Source: Thiothrix sp. (GTDB taxonomy: Bacteria > Pseudomonadota > Gammaproteobacteria > Thiotrichales > Thiotrichaceae). From it: DNA of 41,566 nucleotides. The notes under the pieces were generated by a model that made no database searches, had not been told where the DNA came from, and saw only the letters and a program-made list of their open reading frames with translations. Of this stretch, positions 24,457-32,440 are shown piece by piece; within the stretch, counting starts at the first letter, position 1; each line of letters begins with the position of its first letter. Where the stretch lies: positions 1 through 41,566 of the forward strand of contig DRMA01000008.1 of NCBI GenBank assembly GCA_011375245.1, in the 5' to 3' direction. The position numbers and the translations under genes were made by a program.

Positions 24457-24699
24457 TACACCGTACTCTGCTAGGAGGAATGGTATCATCAAATTATGTT
24501 TTCTATGATCATTCGTTACCCCTTTGAGAACGAACGATTATAAATCGAGCCGAGCATTGTATGCTAAATTGATGCCGTCATCAATCTAGCATTACAATTA
24601 ACAGAGAAACTTAATAAATAAATGCCTATAGCCATTGCTTCTTATTATTTTTTATCCAACGCCCTTTCCTTTAAGAGATATTCATGTTCTACAAATAAA
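24457..24699. other. Rest of the argD-typA gap
   Basis: No gene recognised. An AGGAGG at about 24472 is followed too closely by an ATG that opens only 15 codons. The argD promoter is expected here but was not identified with confidence. Confidence 0.4.
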
Positions 24700-26547
24700 C
24701 TAACCTGCTTCTTTTTGCGCCTCTTTTTGTGCTTTTTTTGCACGAGTGAATTTCTTACGCTCATGCTCGATAAGGTGTTTCTTACGGATGCGGATACTCA
24801 GTGGTGTCACTTCAACTAATTCATCCGAATCAATAAACTCTAATGATTGCTCTAAGGTCATTCTTATTGGTTTCGTCAAAATGAGGTTTTCATCGGTACC
24901 TGCGGCACGAATATTTGTAAGCTGCTTTGCTTTCAATGGGTTAACTACCAAATCATCATCACGGCTATTAATACCAATCACCATACCTTCATACACTTCT
25001 TCGGCATGACCAATAAACAACTTACCACGCTCTTGTAGGTTAAATAATGCATAGGCTAATGCTTTACCTGTTCCTTTGGAAATAAGTACACCTTTGCTTC
25101 TTTCACCAATTGAAGCGCCTTTATGTGGACCATAATGCTCAAAGCTATGATATAGAAGCCCCGTTCCTGACGTTGAGGTCATAAATTCAGTCTGAAAACC
25201 AATCAATCCGCGTGACGGAATTAAATATTCAAGACGTACACGACCTTTACCATCAGGCTCCATATTAATTAAATCACCTTTACGCTCACCAATTGCTTCC
25301 ATAATGCGCCCTTGATAATCAGCTTCAATATCAATGACAAGGTTCTCGTATGGTTCTTCAAGTTGCCCATCAACTTCATGTGTAATAACCTCAGGACGTG
25401 AAACCGCTAACTCATAGTTTTCGCGACGCATGTTTTCAATCAGAATACCAAGGTGTAATTCACCTCGTCCTGAAACTCGGAATTTATCAGGATCATCAAG
25501 CTGCTCTACCCGTAATGCCACATTATGCAATAATTCCTCATCTAAGCGGTCTTTAATATTACGTGAGGTAATGTATTTTCCTTCTTTACCCGCAAAAGGT
25601 GAATTATTCACTTGGAAATTCATCGTAACCGTTGGTTCATCAACAATCAGCGGTGGTAGTGCGACAACATGCTCAGGATCGCACAATGTATCGGATATAT
25701 TTAGCTTATCCATACCTGTGAAGCAAATAATATCACCTGCCTGTGCTTCAGGAACTTCGACACGCTCAAGCCCATGAAAACCGAGAACTTGCAAAACACG
25801 ACCACGACGTATTTTGCCTTCCGTATCAATCACCTGAAGTGAAGTGTTTTTAGTAATTTTTCCCTGCTTGATACGACCAATACCAATAATACCCACATAG
25901 GAGTTGTAGTCTAATGCACTGACTTGAAGTTGGAACGGGGCATCAGGATCAACATCAGGATGTGGCACATTATCAATAATATGTTGAAATAATGGTTCCA
26001 TGTCCCCTTCTCTAACATCAGAGTCTAAGCCCGCATAACCGTTTAGTGCTGATGCATAAACTACAGGGAAATCAAGCTGTTCATCTGTTGCACCGAGACG
26101 ATCAAATAAATCAAACGTTTGATCAAGTACCCAATCAGGTCGTGCACCATCACGATCCACTTTATTAATCACCACAATCGGTCTAAAGCCCATCGCAAAG
26201 GCTTTTTGGGTAACAAAGCGAGTTTGTGGCATTGGACCATCAACTGCATCAACCAGTAGCAATACACTATCAACCATGGATAAAACACGCTCCACTTCCC
26301 CCCCAAAATCGGCGTGCCCTGGCGTATCAACGATATTGATACGATAATCGTTCCATGTAATTGCAGTATTTTTTGCCAGAATGGTGATACCACGCTCCTG
26401 TTCTAGCGCATTTGAGTCCATCATTCTTTCGCCATGATTAGCACGTTCGTCCAACGTGCCTGATTGTTTTAGCAGCTCATCAACAAGGGTGGTTTTACCA
26501 TGGTCAACGTGCGCTATAATGGCTATATTTCTGAGGTTCTCGATCAC
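24700..26547 (-). CDS. typA: Ribosome-associated GTPase TypA/BipA
   Basis: The 615-residue translational GTPase helps 50S assembly and stress responses. G motifs are AHVDHGKTT (G1, residues 12-20), ERGITI (G2), DTPGHADFG (G3) and NKVD (G4), followed by EF-G-like domains and the BipA-specific C-terminal part (RGLIGFQTEFMTSTSGTG, NPLKAKQLTNIRA). The frame opens at a TTG (26553), but GTG 26547 gives VIENLRNIAIIAHVDHGKTT, which aligns with the E. coli start MIENLRN. The C-terminus is a basic Lys/Ala tail (RAKKAQKEAQKEAG). Confidence 0.96.
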   Translation of the reverse strand: MIENLRNIAIIAHVDHGKTTLVDELLKQSGTLDERANHGERMMDSNALEQERGITILAKNTAITWNDYRINIVDTPGHADFGGEVERVLSMVDSVLLLVDAVDGPMPQTRFVTQKAFAMGFRPIVVINKVDRDGARPDWVLDQTFDLFDRLGATDEQLDFPVVYASALNGYAGLDSDVREGDMEPLFQHIIDNVPHPDVDPDAPFQLQVSALDYNSYVGIIGIGRIKQGKITKNTSLQVIDTEGKIRRGRVLQVLGFHGLERVEVPEAQAGDIICFTGMDKLNISDTLCDPEHVVALPPLIVDEPTVTMNFQVNNSPFAGKEGKYITSRNIKDRLDEELLHNVALRVEQLDDPDKFRVSGRGELHLGILIENMRRENYELAVSRPEVITHEVDGQLEEPYENLVIDIEADYQGRIMEAIGERKGDLINMEPDGKGRVRLEYLIPSRGLIGFQTEFMTSTSGTGLLYHSFEHYGPHKGASIGERSKGVLISKGTGKALAYALFNLQERGKLFIGHAEEVYEGMVIGINSRDDDLVVNPLKAKQLTNIRAAGTDENLILTKPIRMTLEQSLEFIDSDELVEVTPLSIRIRKKHLIEHERKKFTRAKKAQKEAQKEAG

Positions 26548-26612
26548 AATCAAATACTCGGCATTTAAAGAAAAAGCGTGAGTATACTCTGAGCATATAT
26601 ATTAGTACATTG

Positions 26613-26625
26613 ATATATTCAAAAA
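26613..26625. promoter_or_regulatory. TTGA-TATAT-TCAA palindrome upstream of globin gene
   Basis: The inverted repeat has four-base arms around five bases and sits inside a longer ACATT/AATGT pair. It resembles an FNR/CRP-type or NsrR-type site but matches neither consensus fully. It lies about 165 bases before the globin start codon and could be an operator. Confidence 0.25.
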
Positions 26626-26693
26626 TGTATGTGAAATGAGACAATTATAAGACACTAGGGAAAGATACTAGAAGTAATAAGGGACCACAGAAG

Positions 26694-26729
26694 ATGGCTA
26701 AGAATAAACAAACAAAAAAGGTGTATTAA
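26694..26729 (+). CDS. Mini-ORF 1 upstream of the globin gene
   Basis: ATG 26694 opens 11 codons (MAKNKQTKKVY) with AAGGGA about nine bases upstream. The stop is followed after one base by the ATG of mini-ORF 2. A leader-peptide role is possible; the chance of a random short frame is real. Confidence 0.3.
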   Translation: MAKNKQTKKVY

Positions 26730-26730
26730 A

Positions 26731-26793
26731 ATGGCAACGCTAACAATAATACGACCTTTTATTTTTACCCTCATCCAAGGTTATACACCGTGA
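26731..26793 (+). CDS. Mini-ORF 2 overlapping the globin start
   Basis: ATG 26731 has AAGGTG seven bases upstream and opens 20 codons, MATLTIIRPFIFTLIQGYTP, a short hydrophobic peptide. Its TGA overlaps the GTG start of the globin gene (GTGA), a typical sign of translational coupling. It may be a leader peptide or a coupling cistron. Confidence 0.4.
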   Translation: MATLTIIRPFIFTLIQGYTP

Positions 26794-27227
26794 AAAAACC
26801 ATTAAGCAAAGCACCAAATAATGATAAACAAACCACTTTTATGACTTCACAATACGATATGCTAGGTGGTGAAAAAGGTGTTCGCCATTTAGTTAATCGT
26901 TTCTATGATTTAATGGATGAAAATAAGAATGTAGCAACACTACGTGCTATGCATGCCAAATCACTTCGTGCTTCACGCGAGAAGTTATTTTTATTTTTAT
27001 CAGGTTGGCTTGGTGGTCCTTCATTATATATTGAAAAATATGGACACCCACGCTTACGCCAGCGTCATTTACCTTTTCGCATTACTTCAAACGAACGTGA
27101 TCAATGGCTTAATTGCATGAATCAAGCATTAACAGAACAAATCACTGATCCATTATTATTACAAACACTAAAGTCGTCTTTCTTCAATGTAGCCAATCAC
27201 ATGAAAAATACGACTGATAATGAATAG
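26790..27227 (+). CDS. Group II truncated haemoglobin (trHbO type)
   Basis: A 145-residue protein with a globin fold of the truncated type; such proteins bind O2 or NO and are linked to redox or nitrosative stress. Visible features are GGEKGVRHLVNRFYDLM (helices A-B, Tyr39 at B10), GWLGGPSLYIEKYGHPRLRQ and the proximal His93 in RQRHLPF, then Trp106 (G8) in RDQWL, a group II marker. GTG 26790 has AAGG nine bases upstream and overlaps mini-ORF 2; a shorter form from ATG 26841 is possible. The next gene starts near its 3' end, so the two are probably cotranscribed. Confidence 0.9.
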   Translation: MKKPLSKAPNNDKQTTFMTSQYDMLGGEKGVRHLVNRFYDLMDENKNVATLRAMHAKSLRASREKLFLFLSGWLGGPSLYIEKYGHPRLRQRHLPFRITSNERDQWLNCMNQALTEQITDPLLLQTLKSSFFNVANHMKNTTDNE

Positions 27228-27252
27228 AATAGAACATATCACACAAGGAAAA

Positions 27253-27882
27253 ATGTCATTCATGGATATAGATAATAAACACGACAAAAAGAATAAAAGG
27301 AATAAAGCGTATTCACTCTATGTATTAAAGCTTGAAACAAAGCTGCATGAACTAGAACAACGCGAAGAGGCTGCTACACGCCGTTTGCAATTATTGGTCT
27401 ACCCAGCAACCATAGCGTTTACAATTCTTTCTGCTTATGGTTTTTATCTTGTCAGCACTTTAACAAAAGATGTTGCCCACATGGCTAACGCTGTAGAAAC
27501 GATCAATCAAAGCGTTGGTAAAAATATGGATATTATTTCAGACAATACCCGCAAAATGTCAAACCACATGAGTGGTCTCGTTACAAGTATGAATAGAATG
27601 AATACAAATGTAAGCAACCTTGCATTAACAACTAATGGAATGTCACAAAATGTAGGACAAATATCACTTTATACAGGGCATATGCAACAAGATCTATGGA
27701 GTTTAAATAAAAGCATTTCAAAGCCGCTTAGCATGTTGAACACGTTTATACCATGGCATGATAGTGCAAACTATCATTACTCAAGACTTTCTTTAGCCCC
27801 TTCCTATTTATTAGTACAACAGCCGTTGCAACCAAGCCCTCTTACTGATGTTGCAGCAATCAACCCTAATCATTTAAACTGA
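27253..27882 (+). CDS. Membrane-anchored coiled-coil protein of unknown function
   Basis: I do not recognise the family. The 209-residue product has a basic N-terminus (DKKNKRNKAYS), a short cytoplasmic coiled coil (KLETKLHELEQREEAATRR), one membrane segment (about residues 49-71, VYPATIAFTILSAYGFYLVS) and a periplasmic region with repeated Asn/Met/Ser-rich heptads (MDIISDNTRKMSNHMSGLVT, MNRMNTNVSNLALTTNGMSQ) reminiscent of methyl-accepting or Tar-like coiled coils, then a Pro/Leu tail. ATG 27253 has AAGGA four bases upstream; an earlier ATG at 27220 overlaps the globin gene but has no ribosome binding site. Cotranscription with the globin gene suggests a linked role, which is inference. Confidence 0.6.
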   Translation: MSFMDIDNKHDKKNKRNKAYSLYVLKLETKLHELEQREEAATRRLQLLVYPATIAFTILSAYGFYLVSTLTKDVAHMANAVETINQSVGKNMDIISDNTRKMSNHMSGLVTSMNRMNTNVSNLALTTNGMSQNVGQISLYTGHMQQDLWSLNKSISKPLSMLNTFIPWHDSANYHYSRLSLAPSYLLVQQPLQPSPLTDVAAINPNHLN

Positions 27883-28036
27883 GATAATAATATTTTGGAT
27901 GATTATATAAGACGAATTAATCAGAAAGCATTATATTCTTCACGGAATACATGAGTTCTTAGGCAAGCATCTTTAGTTGACAAACAATAAGGGAATATGT
28001 TTAATTTATAATCAACATTAAACAAAAGCCCCACAA

Positions 28037-28954
28037 ATGAGTATAAACATACTAAAGCCCTTGATAGAAGATAAGATTAGTTTTTCAGCCAATAATTCTG
28101 AATTAAGTGTCTATAATACCTACGAAGCTTCTTCGCAAGTACGTTTTCAAGCTGATGAATTGTTGTTTGGCGCTATGCTTATTGGTCGTAAAGTGATGCA
28201 AACACAAAACATTAGAGAAAAACAGATATTTTTACCCCATGAAAGTTATATTATTGCGCCAAACGAAATCGTTGAAATTGATTTTCCTGAAGCAACGCTT
28301 GATACTCCAACAAAGTGTTTAGTTGTCGAGATTTCTAAAGAAAAAGTGAGGGCTATTAGCGAGCGTTTAAGTGATTCGCTTCCTATGCTAGAGGATATTA
28401 ATCACTGGCAACTAGGGCAGCCAGTACTACACACGCATCATACCACCGAGACACAACAGTTACTTTATCGTTTAACAAAATTGTTTAGTGAAAATGATCC
28501 TGATAGACAAATCTTAATTGATTTGCATGTATCAGAATTAATTATTCGCTTATTACGCCATAAAACCCGAGATTTTCTTCTCAGCTATTGCACAGCTAAT
28601 CCTGAAACTGATCGCCTAATGGCATCACTTAACTGGATTCGTAATAACCTATCGAAACCACTTGATGTTAATAAACTCTGTCGCCATGTGGGGATGAGTC
28701 GCAGTCGATTTTATGTAGAATTTAAGAAAAAATTAGCCTGTTCACCTGTAGAATTACAGCAACAATTACGCTTACAACGTGCGGCTGATCGTATTAAACA
28801 AGGTGAGGCAATAACAACAATTAGTTATGAACTAGGCTTTAATAACCCTAGCCATTTTTGTCAGCGTTTTAAAGGCTTTTTTGGATGCACAGCAACTGCA
28901 TTTAGACAGCGTTATCAAATTGATGAGGGAAAAAATACATCAACATTGGATTAA
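28037..28954 (+). CDS. AraC-family transcriptional regulator
   Basis: A 305-residue regulator. Residues about 15-190 resemble the AraC-type N-terminal ligand-binding region (FLPHESYIIAPNEIVEIDFP). The C-terminal 100 residues hold two helix-turn-helix motifs: LDVNKLCRHVGMSRSRFYVEFKKKL (about 214-238) and ITTISYELGFNNPSHFCQRFKGFFG (about 262-286) with the family PxxFRQRY end. It has no close operon partner; glnN begins 350 bases downstream on the same strand and the globin pair lies 150 bases upstream, so its targets are not clear. Confidence 0.85.
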   Translation: MSINILKPLIEDKISFSANNSELSVYNTYEASSQVRFQADELLFGAMLIGRKVMQTQNIREKQIFLPHESYIIAPNEIVEIDFPEATLDTPTKCLVVEISKEKVRAISERLSDSLPMLEDINHWQLGQPVLHTHHTTETQQLLYRLTKLFSENDPDRQILIDLHVSELIIRLLRHKTRDFLLSYCTANPETDRLMASLNWIRNNLSKPLDVNKLCRHVGMSRSRFYVEFKKKLACSPVELQQQLRLQRAADRIKQGEAITTISYELGFNNPSHFCQRFKGFFGCTATAFRQRYQIDEGKNTSTLD

Positions 28955-29187
28955 TTTTTTATTACTTCATGCTCATCACTATCAACATATTTTTGATAAA
29001 TTGAGATTAAACGCGTTGGACGAATTAGCCTATTAGACTGAATTGTTAATCAGCACATGAAAAATGCCTGATAAATATCAAGAAAAACAAAAAAATAACA
29101 AAAAGAATACTATTTAAAAACAGCAATGATAGAATCAGCAGCGGGTTTTCCTACAAGAGCACTAAACTTGATCGCTAATTCATCAAA

Positions 29188-29205
29188 ATAACCAATGGTG
29201 GTTAT
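29188..29205. promoter_or_regulatory. Operator-like palindrome upstream of glnN
   Basis: ATAACCA-ATGG-TGGTTAT has perfect 7-base arms. It lies about 25 bases upstream of the probable -35 box of glnN, a place suited to an activator or repressor. Confidence 0.45.
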
Positions 29206-29228
29206 TTACTATACGTTTTAGCACAAAA

Positions 29229-29257
29229 TTTACCATATTTTGTTTTACACGTATAAT
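29229..29257 (+). promoter_or_regulatory. Probable glnN promoter
   Basis: TTTACC at 29229-29234 and a perfect TATAAT at 29252-29257 are 17 bases apart; the leader would be about 45 bases and carries AGAGGA eight bases before ATG 29307. Confidence 0.55.
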
Positions 29258-29306
29258 CACGACCTTCATCACCTTTTATACCATCAACTAACAGAGGAAA
29301 TACACT

Positions 29307-31481
29307 ATGAGTGGAAATTCTAATCGTCTGCAAGCAATTGATAACATTACCAACCAAGCGCCTATGGGACTAGGAACAACCAAGCCACTTGATAAAATCT
29401 GGGCAACTGATGTTTTTAATTTAGCGAAAATGGAAGATGCTTTATCAAAGAAAGCCTACAAAGCAATCAAAAAAACCATTCAAAAAGGCACTGCATTGGA
29501 TCCAGATATTGCAGAAGTAATTGCTGCCGCAATGAAAGAATGGGCAATATCAAAAGGGGCTAAATTCTTCTCACATATTTTCTACCCAATGACCAATGCT
29601 ACCGCTGAAAAGCATGATGGTTTTATCATTACTGACCCAAGTGGCAAAGCCATTACTGAGTTTACAGGTAGTCTACTGATTAAAGGCGAGCCTGATGGCT
29701 CTTCATTCCCTAATGGAGATATTCGCCAAACCAATGCAGCACGCGGTTACACAGCATGGGATCCAACCAGCCCTGCTTACCTTATGCAAACAGATAATGG
29801 CACGACCTTAATGATCCCAAGTGTCTTTATTTCATGGACAGGTGAAGCACTCGATAAAAAAGTCCCCCTACTTCGCTCTAATAAAGCGATGAATGAAGCC
29901 GCACAAAAAGTACTTGCATTAATGGGCGAAAAGAAAATCACACCATTAAATTCAAGCTGTGGTGCTGAGCAAGAATACTTCCTTGTTGATGAAAATTTTG
30001 CAAATAGCCGCCCTGACTTACTGCTAGCAGGTAGAACCTTATTTGGTGCTGCACCTGCTAAGGGTCAGCAGTTTGATGATCATTATTTTGGTGCCATTCC
30101 TGCCCGTGTTCAGGTTTATATGCAAGACATAGAAGATCAGCTTTATCGTTTAGGCATTCCTGCTAAAACCCATCATAACGAAGTGGCTCCTGGTCAATTT
30201 GAGCTTGCTCCCTACTTTGAAGCAGCAAACGTAGCGGCTGATCACCAGCAGTTGACCATGACGGTCTTTAAACTCACCGCAAAAAAACATGGCTTCGTTT
30301 GTTTATTCCATGAAAAACCATTTGCAGGTATTAATGGTTCAGGTAAACACGTTAACTGGTCTGTGGGTAACTCAACACAAGGTAACTTGCTTGATCCAGG
30401 CGATACGCCACGTGAAAATCTTAACTTTTTACTTTTCTGTGGTGCCGTTATTCGTGGTGTGCATTTATTTGGTCCATTACTGCGTGCCGTTATTGCTTCA
30501 GCAGGTAATGACCATCGTTTGGGTGCGAATGAAGCACCTCCTGCGATTTTATCGGTTTACCTTGGTGAGCAACTAGAGCAAATCTACAAAGACATCCAAG
30601 ACGGAAAAGTAACCCCTGATGCAGATGGCGGTTTAATGGATTTAGGTCTATCACAAATCATTCCTTTCCCGCGTGATCCAGGTGATCGTAACCGTACGTC
30701 ACCGTTTGCTTTCACAGGTAACCGTTTTGAGTTTCGTGCTGTTGGTTCAGCACAGTCTGTTTCTGGCCCATTAGTTGCCATGAACACGATGTTAGCCGAT
30801 TCATTAAACTGGATTGCAGGTCAACTAGAAACAAAACTGGATAGCGGCACAAGTCAAACCGATGCCGTACTTGAAGTGATTAAAGACTTGATGGATGCGC
30901 ATGGTAATGCCGTCTTTGGTGGTGATGGCTATTCATCAGAATGGCATAAAATGGCAGTTGATGAGCGTGGTTTAAAGAACTTACCCACATCAGCAGATGC
31001 CTTACCTTACTTCAAAGATGATGCTGTAAAAGCATTATTCTCAAGTACAGGTGTTTTATCGGAGACTGAATTAGAAAGCCGTTATAATGTCTATACCGAG
31101 CAATACATTGCAACCGTTGAAATGGAAGCTAACCTTGTTGTTGAAATGGCAAAAACTACTATTTATCCAACAGCAATGACGTATTTAGCAGAGCTTGCAA
31201 CAACTAATGCCAGCATGAGTGCAATGGGTATTGATATGGATAAAAGTGTTGCAGAAACAGTAGCGGCTGAAGCCAATGCAATGATTGCAGCCGTTGACAA
31301 ATTATCAGCAGCTATTGCAATGCATGATTTTGATGATACGGATGCGCATATGCAGCATTGTGCAGGAAACATCTTACCGCTTATGCTTGAGATTCGCGCA
31401 CATGCTGACACACTTGAAACTGAAATCTCTGATGAGCTATGGCCACTTGCAAAGTATCGTGAAATGCTTTTTATTAAGTAA
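29307..31481 (+). CDS. glnN: Type III glutamine synthetase GlnN
   Basis: The 724-residue enzyme makes glutamine from glutamate, ammonia and ATP. GSIII marks are the WATDVFNLAKMEDALSK opening, the large size compared with about 470 residues in GSI, the NSSCGAEQEYFLVDE block (about residue 225), NEVAPGQFELAPYFE (about 291-305), GSGKHVNWSVGNS (about 346-358), NEAPPAILSVYLG and NRFEFRAVGSAQS (about 472-484). Full length and intact. It is monocistronic, with its own promoter and hairpin after the stop. Many bacteria hold GSI and GSIII together; whether a GSI exists elsewhere is unknown. Confidence 0.95.
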   Translation: MSGNSNRLQAIDNITNQAPMGLGTTKPLDKIWATDVFNLAKMEDALSKKAYKAIKKTIQKGTALDPDIAEVIAAAMKEWAISKGAKFFSHIFYPMTNATAEKHDGFIITDPSGKAITEFTGSLLIKGEPDGSSFPNGDIRQTNAARGYTAWDPTSPAYLMQTDNGTTLMIPSVFISWTGEALDKKVPLLRSNKAMNEAAQKVLALMGEKKITPLNSSCGAEQEYFLVDENFANSRPDLLLAGRTLFGAAPAKGQQFDDHYFGAIPARVQVYMQDIEDQLYRLGIPAKTHHNEVAPGQFELAPYFEAANVAADHQQLTMTVFKLTAKKHGFVCLFHEKPFAGINGSGKHVNWSVGNSTQGNLLDPGDTPRENLNFLLFCGAVIRGVHLFGPLLRAVIASAGNDHRLGANEAPPAILSVYLGEQLEQIYKDIQDGKVTPDADGGLMDLGLSQIIPFPRDPGDRNRTSPFAFTGNRFEFRAVGSAQSVSGPLVAMNTMLADSLNWIAGQLETKLDSGTSQTDAVLEVIKDLMDAHGNAVFGGDGYSSEWHKMAVDERGLKNLPTSADALPYFKDDAVKALFSSTGVLSETELESRYNVYTEQYIATVEMEANLVVEMAKTTIYPTAMTYLAELATTNASMSAMGIDMDKSVAETVAAEANAMIAAVDKLSAAIAMHDFDDTDAHMQHCAGNILPLMLEIRAHADTLETEISDELWPLAKYREMLFIK

Positions 31482-31492
31482 TTCGTACTTAG

Positions 31493-31527
31493 TAACATGC
31501 TAGCAACATACTAGCAACACGCTAGAA
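31493..31527. repeat. Three 11-bp tandem repeats after glnN
   Basis: AACATGCTAGC, AACATACTAGC and AACACGCTAG follow one another directly behind the glnN stop codon. A short slippage-type repeat of unknown use. Confidence 0.6.
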
Positions 31528-31538
31528 ATAGTTAGTTT

Positions 31539-31568
31539 CATCAACCTTACAGAATTGCAAGGTTGATG
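31539..31568 (+). terminator. Hairpin behind glnN
   Basis: A perfect 10-bp stem CATCAACCTT/AAGGTTGATG with a 10-base loop follows glnN. It lacks a T-tract, so it may mark a factor-dependent end or protect the mRNA 3' end. Confidence 0.5.
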
Positions 31569-31579
31569 AGATAAAAACC

Positions 31580-31717
31580 AAAAATATTTTAACGAAATAA
31601 TAAAGACGTGGTAGAGCGGATAAGGTACGCCATCCGCCGCATGGCTACGTAACATGGTGGATGGGGGGCCTTATCCACCCTACGAAGTTATGCTCTATTT
31701 GTTAGAATAATTACGTT
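31580..31717 (+). repeat. MITE-like repeat, copy B (full)
   Basis: About 138 bases with imperfect terminal inverted arms (TATTTTAACGAAATAATAA at left, the inverted form of TAATTATTCTAACAAATAGA at right) and two internal hairpins (GGAT..ATCC cores GCGGATAAGGTACGCCATCC and a TGGATGGGGGGCCTTATCCA form). It matches the inverted copy C at 40144-40284 over its whole length with scattered substitutions. Located between glnN and the 31741 gene. Confidence 0.85.
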
Positions 31718-31740
31718 CATTTTTACCTGACTATCTATAT

Positions 31741-32064
31741 TTACAATGTACTAACTGCTTCCCTTGCTGCTCGTCGTCTTCCTTTAACGAGTGCTGTTGT
31801 TCTTTTCTTTGCCAGTGCCGCGCTCTCGCTTGGCTTGACGCTTACAGAAAGAACGGAATGTACATTCGCTTCTTCCACTTCTTCATATTTAGCTCTTCTT
31901 CGAGAAATATGCCTTTGCCCTTTTGCTTTAAGCCTATCATGCGCCACTTTAATACGTTGCAATTGTTGTTTACACAATAGATGCTTTAAGAAAATCCCCA
32001 CAAACAACCCCATAGTAAAGATAAGTAACGATAGAAATAAGGTTTGTATAACAAAATAGAACAT
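31741..32064 (-). CDS. Small single-span membrane protein with basic tail
   Basis: A 107-residue protein of no recognised family. One membrane segment near the N-terminus (FLSLLIFTMGLFVGIFL, about residues 9-27, with a GLFVG pattern) is followed by a highly basic cytoplasmic part (RRRAKYEEVEEANVHS, KGRRRAAREAVS). AAGGC lies about seven bases before ATG 32064, and the gene begins 12 bases after the stop of the 37-codon gene at 32077-32190, so the two are cotranscribed, probably behind the BON-OmpA gene. Function unknown. Confidence 0.65.
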   Translation of the reverse strand: MFYFVIQTLFLSLLIFTMGLFVGIFLKHLLCKQQLQRIKVAHDRLKAKGQRHISRRRAKYEEVEEANVHSVLSVSVKPSESAALAKKRTTALVKGRRRAAREAVSTL

Positions 32065-32076
32065 TAATTTGCCTTT

Positions 32077-32190
32077 TTAATTTACCTGTTGATCAGACTT
32101 GTTAGATGTGCGAAAAAGTAGCCCTAACACCAAGCCAAAGAGAAAAAAAACGATTAGCCAACCATAAAGCTGAGAAAATAAATAAGACAT
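32077..32190 (-). CDS. 37-residue membrane microprotein
   Basis: ATG 32190 with AGGG eight bases upstream opens 37 codons, beginning MSYLFSQLYGWLIVFFLFGL. It is one membrane helix with a G-LVLG-L pattern and a short polar tail (RTSNKSDQQVN). It lies between the BON-OmpA gene and the 31741 gene on the same strand, 12 bases before the latter, and its segment resembles that of the 31741 protein. A small partner of the OmpA-like envelope protein is plausible, not shown. Confidence 0.55.
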   Translation of the reverse strand: MSYLFSQLYGWLIVFFLFGLVLGLLFRTSNKSDQQVN

Positions 32191-32360
32191 ACCAGTAACC
32201 CTGTATTTAGTAACAAATTATTGAGAAATAAATACTCAGATAATCACATTCACACTGACAAACTCAGCAAGCCATGTGAGTTATCTGACTTTCTATATAT
32301 CAGTTAACAATCCAGTCTGCTAGGAATCGCCCTTCAACCTCACTAAAATCGCTATGCTCC

Positions 32361-32437
32361 AACGTTCGGTTTAGTGCAGTTCCTACGGTTCTTAACAGAC
32401 TTCAAACCGTAAACTACTTTTGGCATTATTTATGAAG
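32361..32437 (+). repeat. Dispersed repeat G, copy 2
   Basis: AACGTTCGGTTTAGTGCAG and TATTATTTATGAAG flank words shared in order with 12247-12316. Just to the left, CTGCTAGGAATC (about 32317) is an inverted counterpart of GATTCTTAGCAG in copy 1, suggesting a hairpin element. It lies in the 250-base gap downstream of the BON-OmpA gene. Confidence 0.5.
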
Positions 32438-32440
32438 CTA

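Larger units (their letters stand above)
28955..29306. other. AraC-glnN intergenic region
   Basis: About 350 bases without a gene. It contains a dispersed word block at 29040-29069 (AATTGTTAATCAGCACATGA) that recurs in diverged form at 38548-38579, the operator-like palindrome at 29188-29205 and the glnN promoter. Confidence 0.5.

Noticed and set aside
24475..24528. 15-codon frame after AGGAGG in the argD-typA gap
   Set aside because: The ATG is only about one base from the ribosome binding site and the peptide has no context.
30289..30576. 95-codon frame inside glnN
   Set aside because: Out-of-frame shadow within a well-conserved coding sequence.
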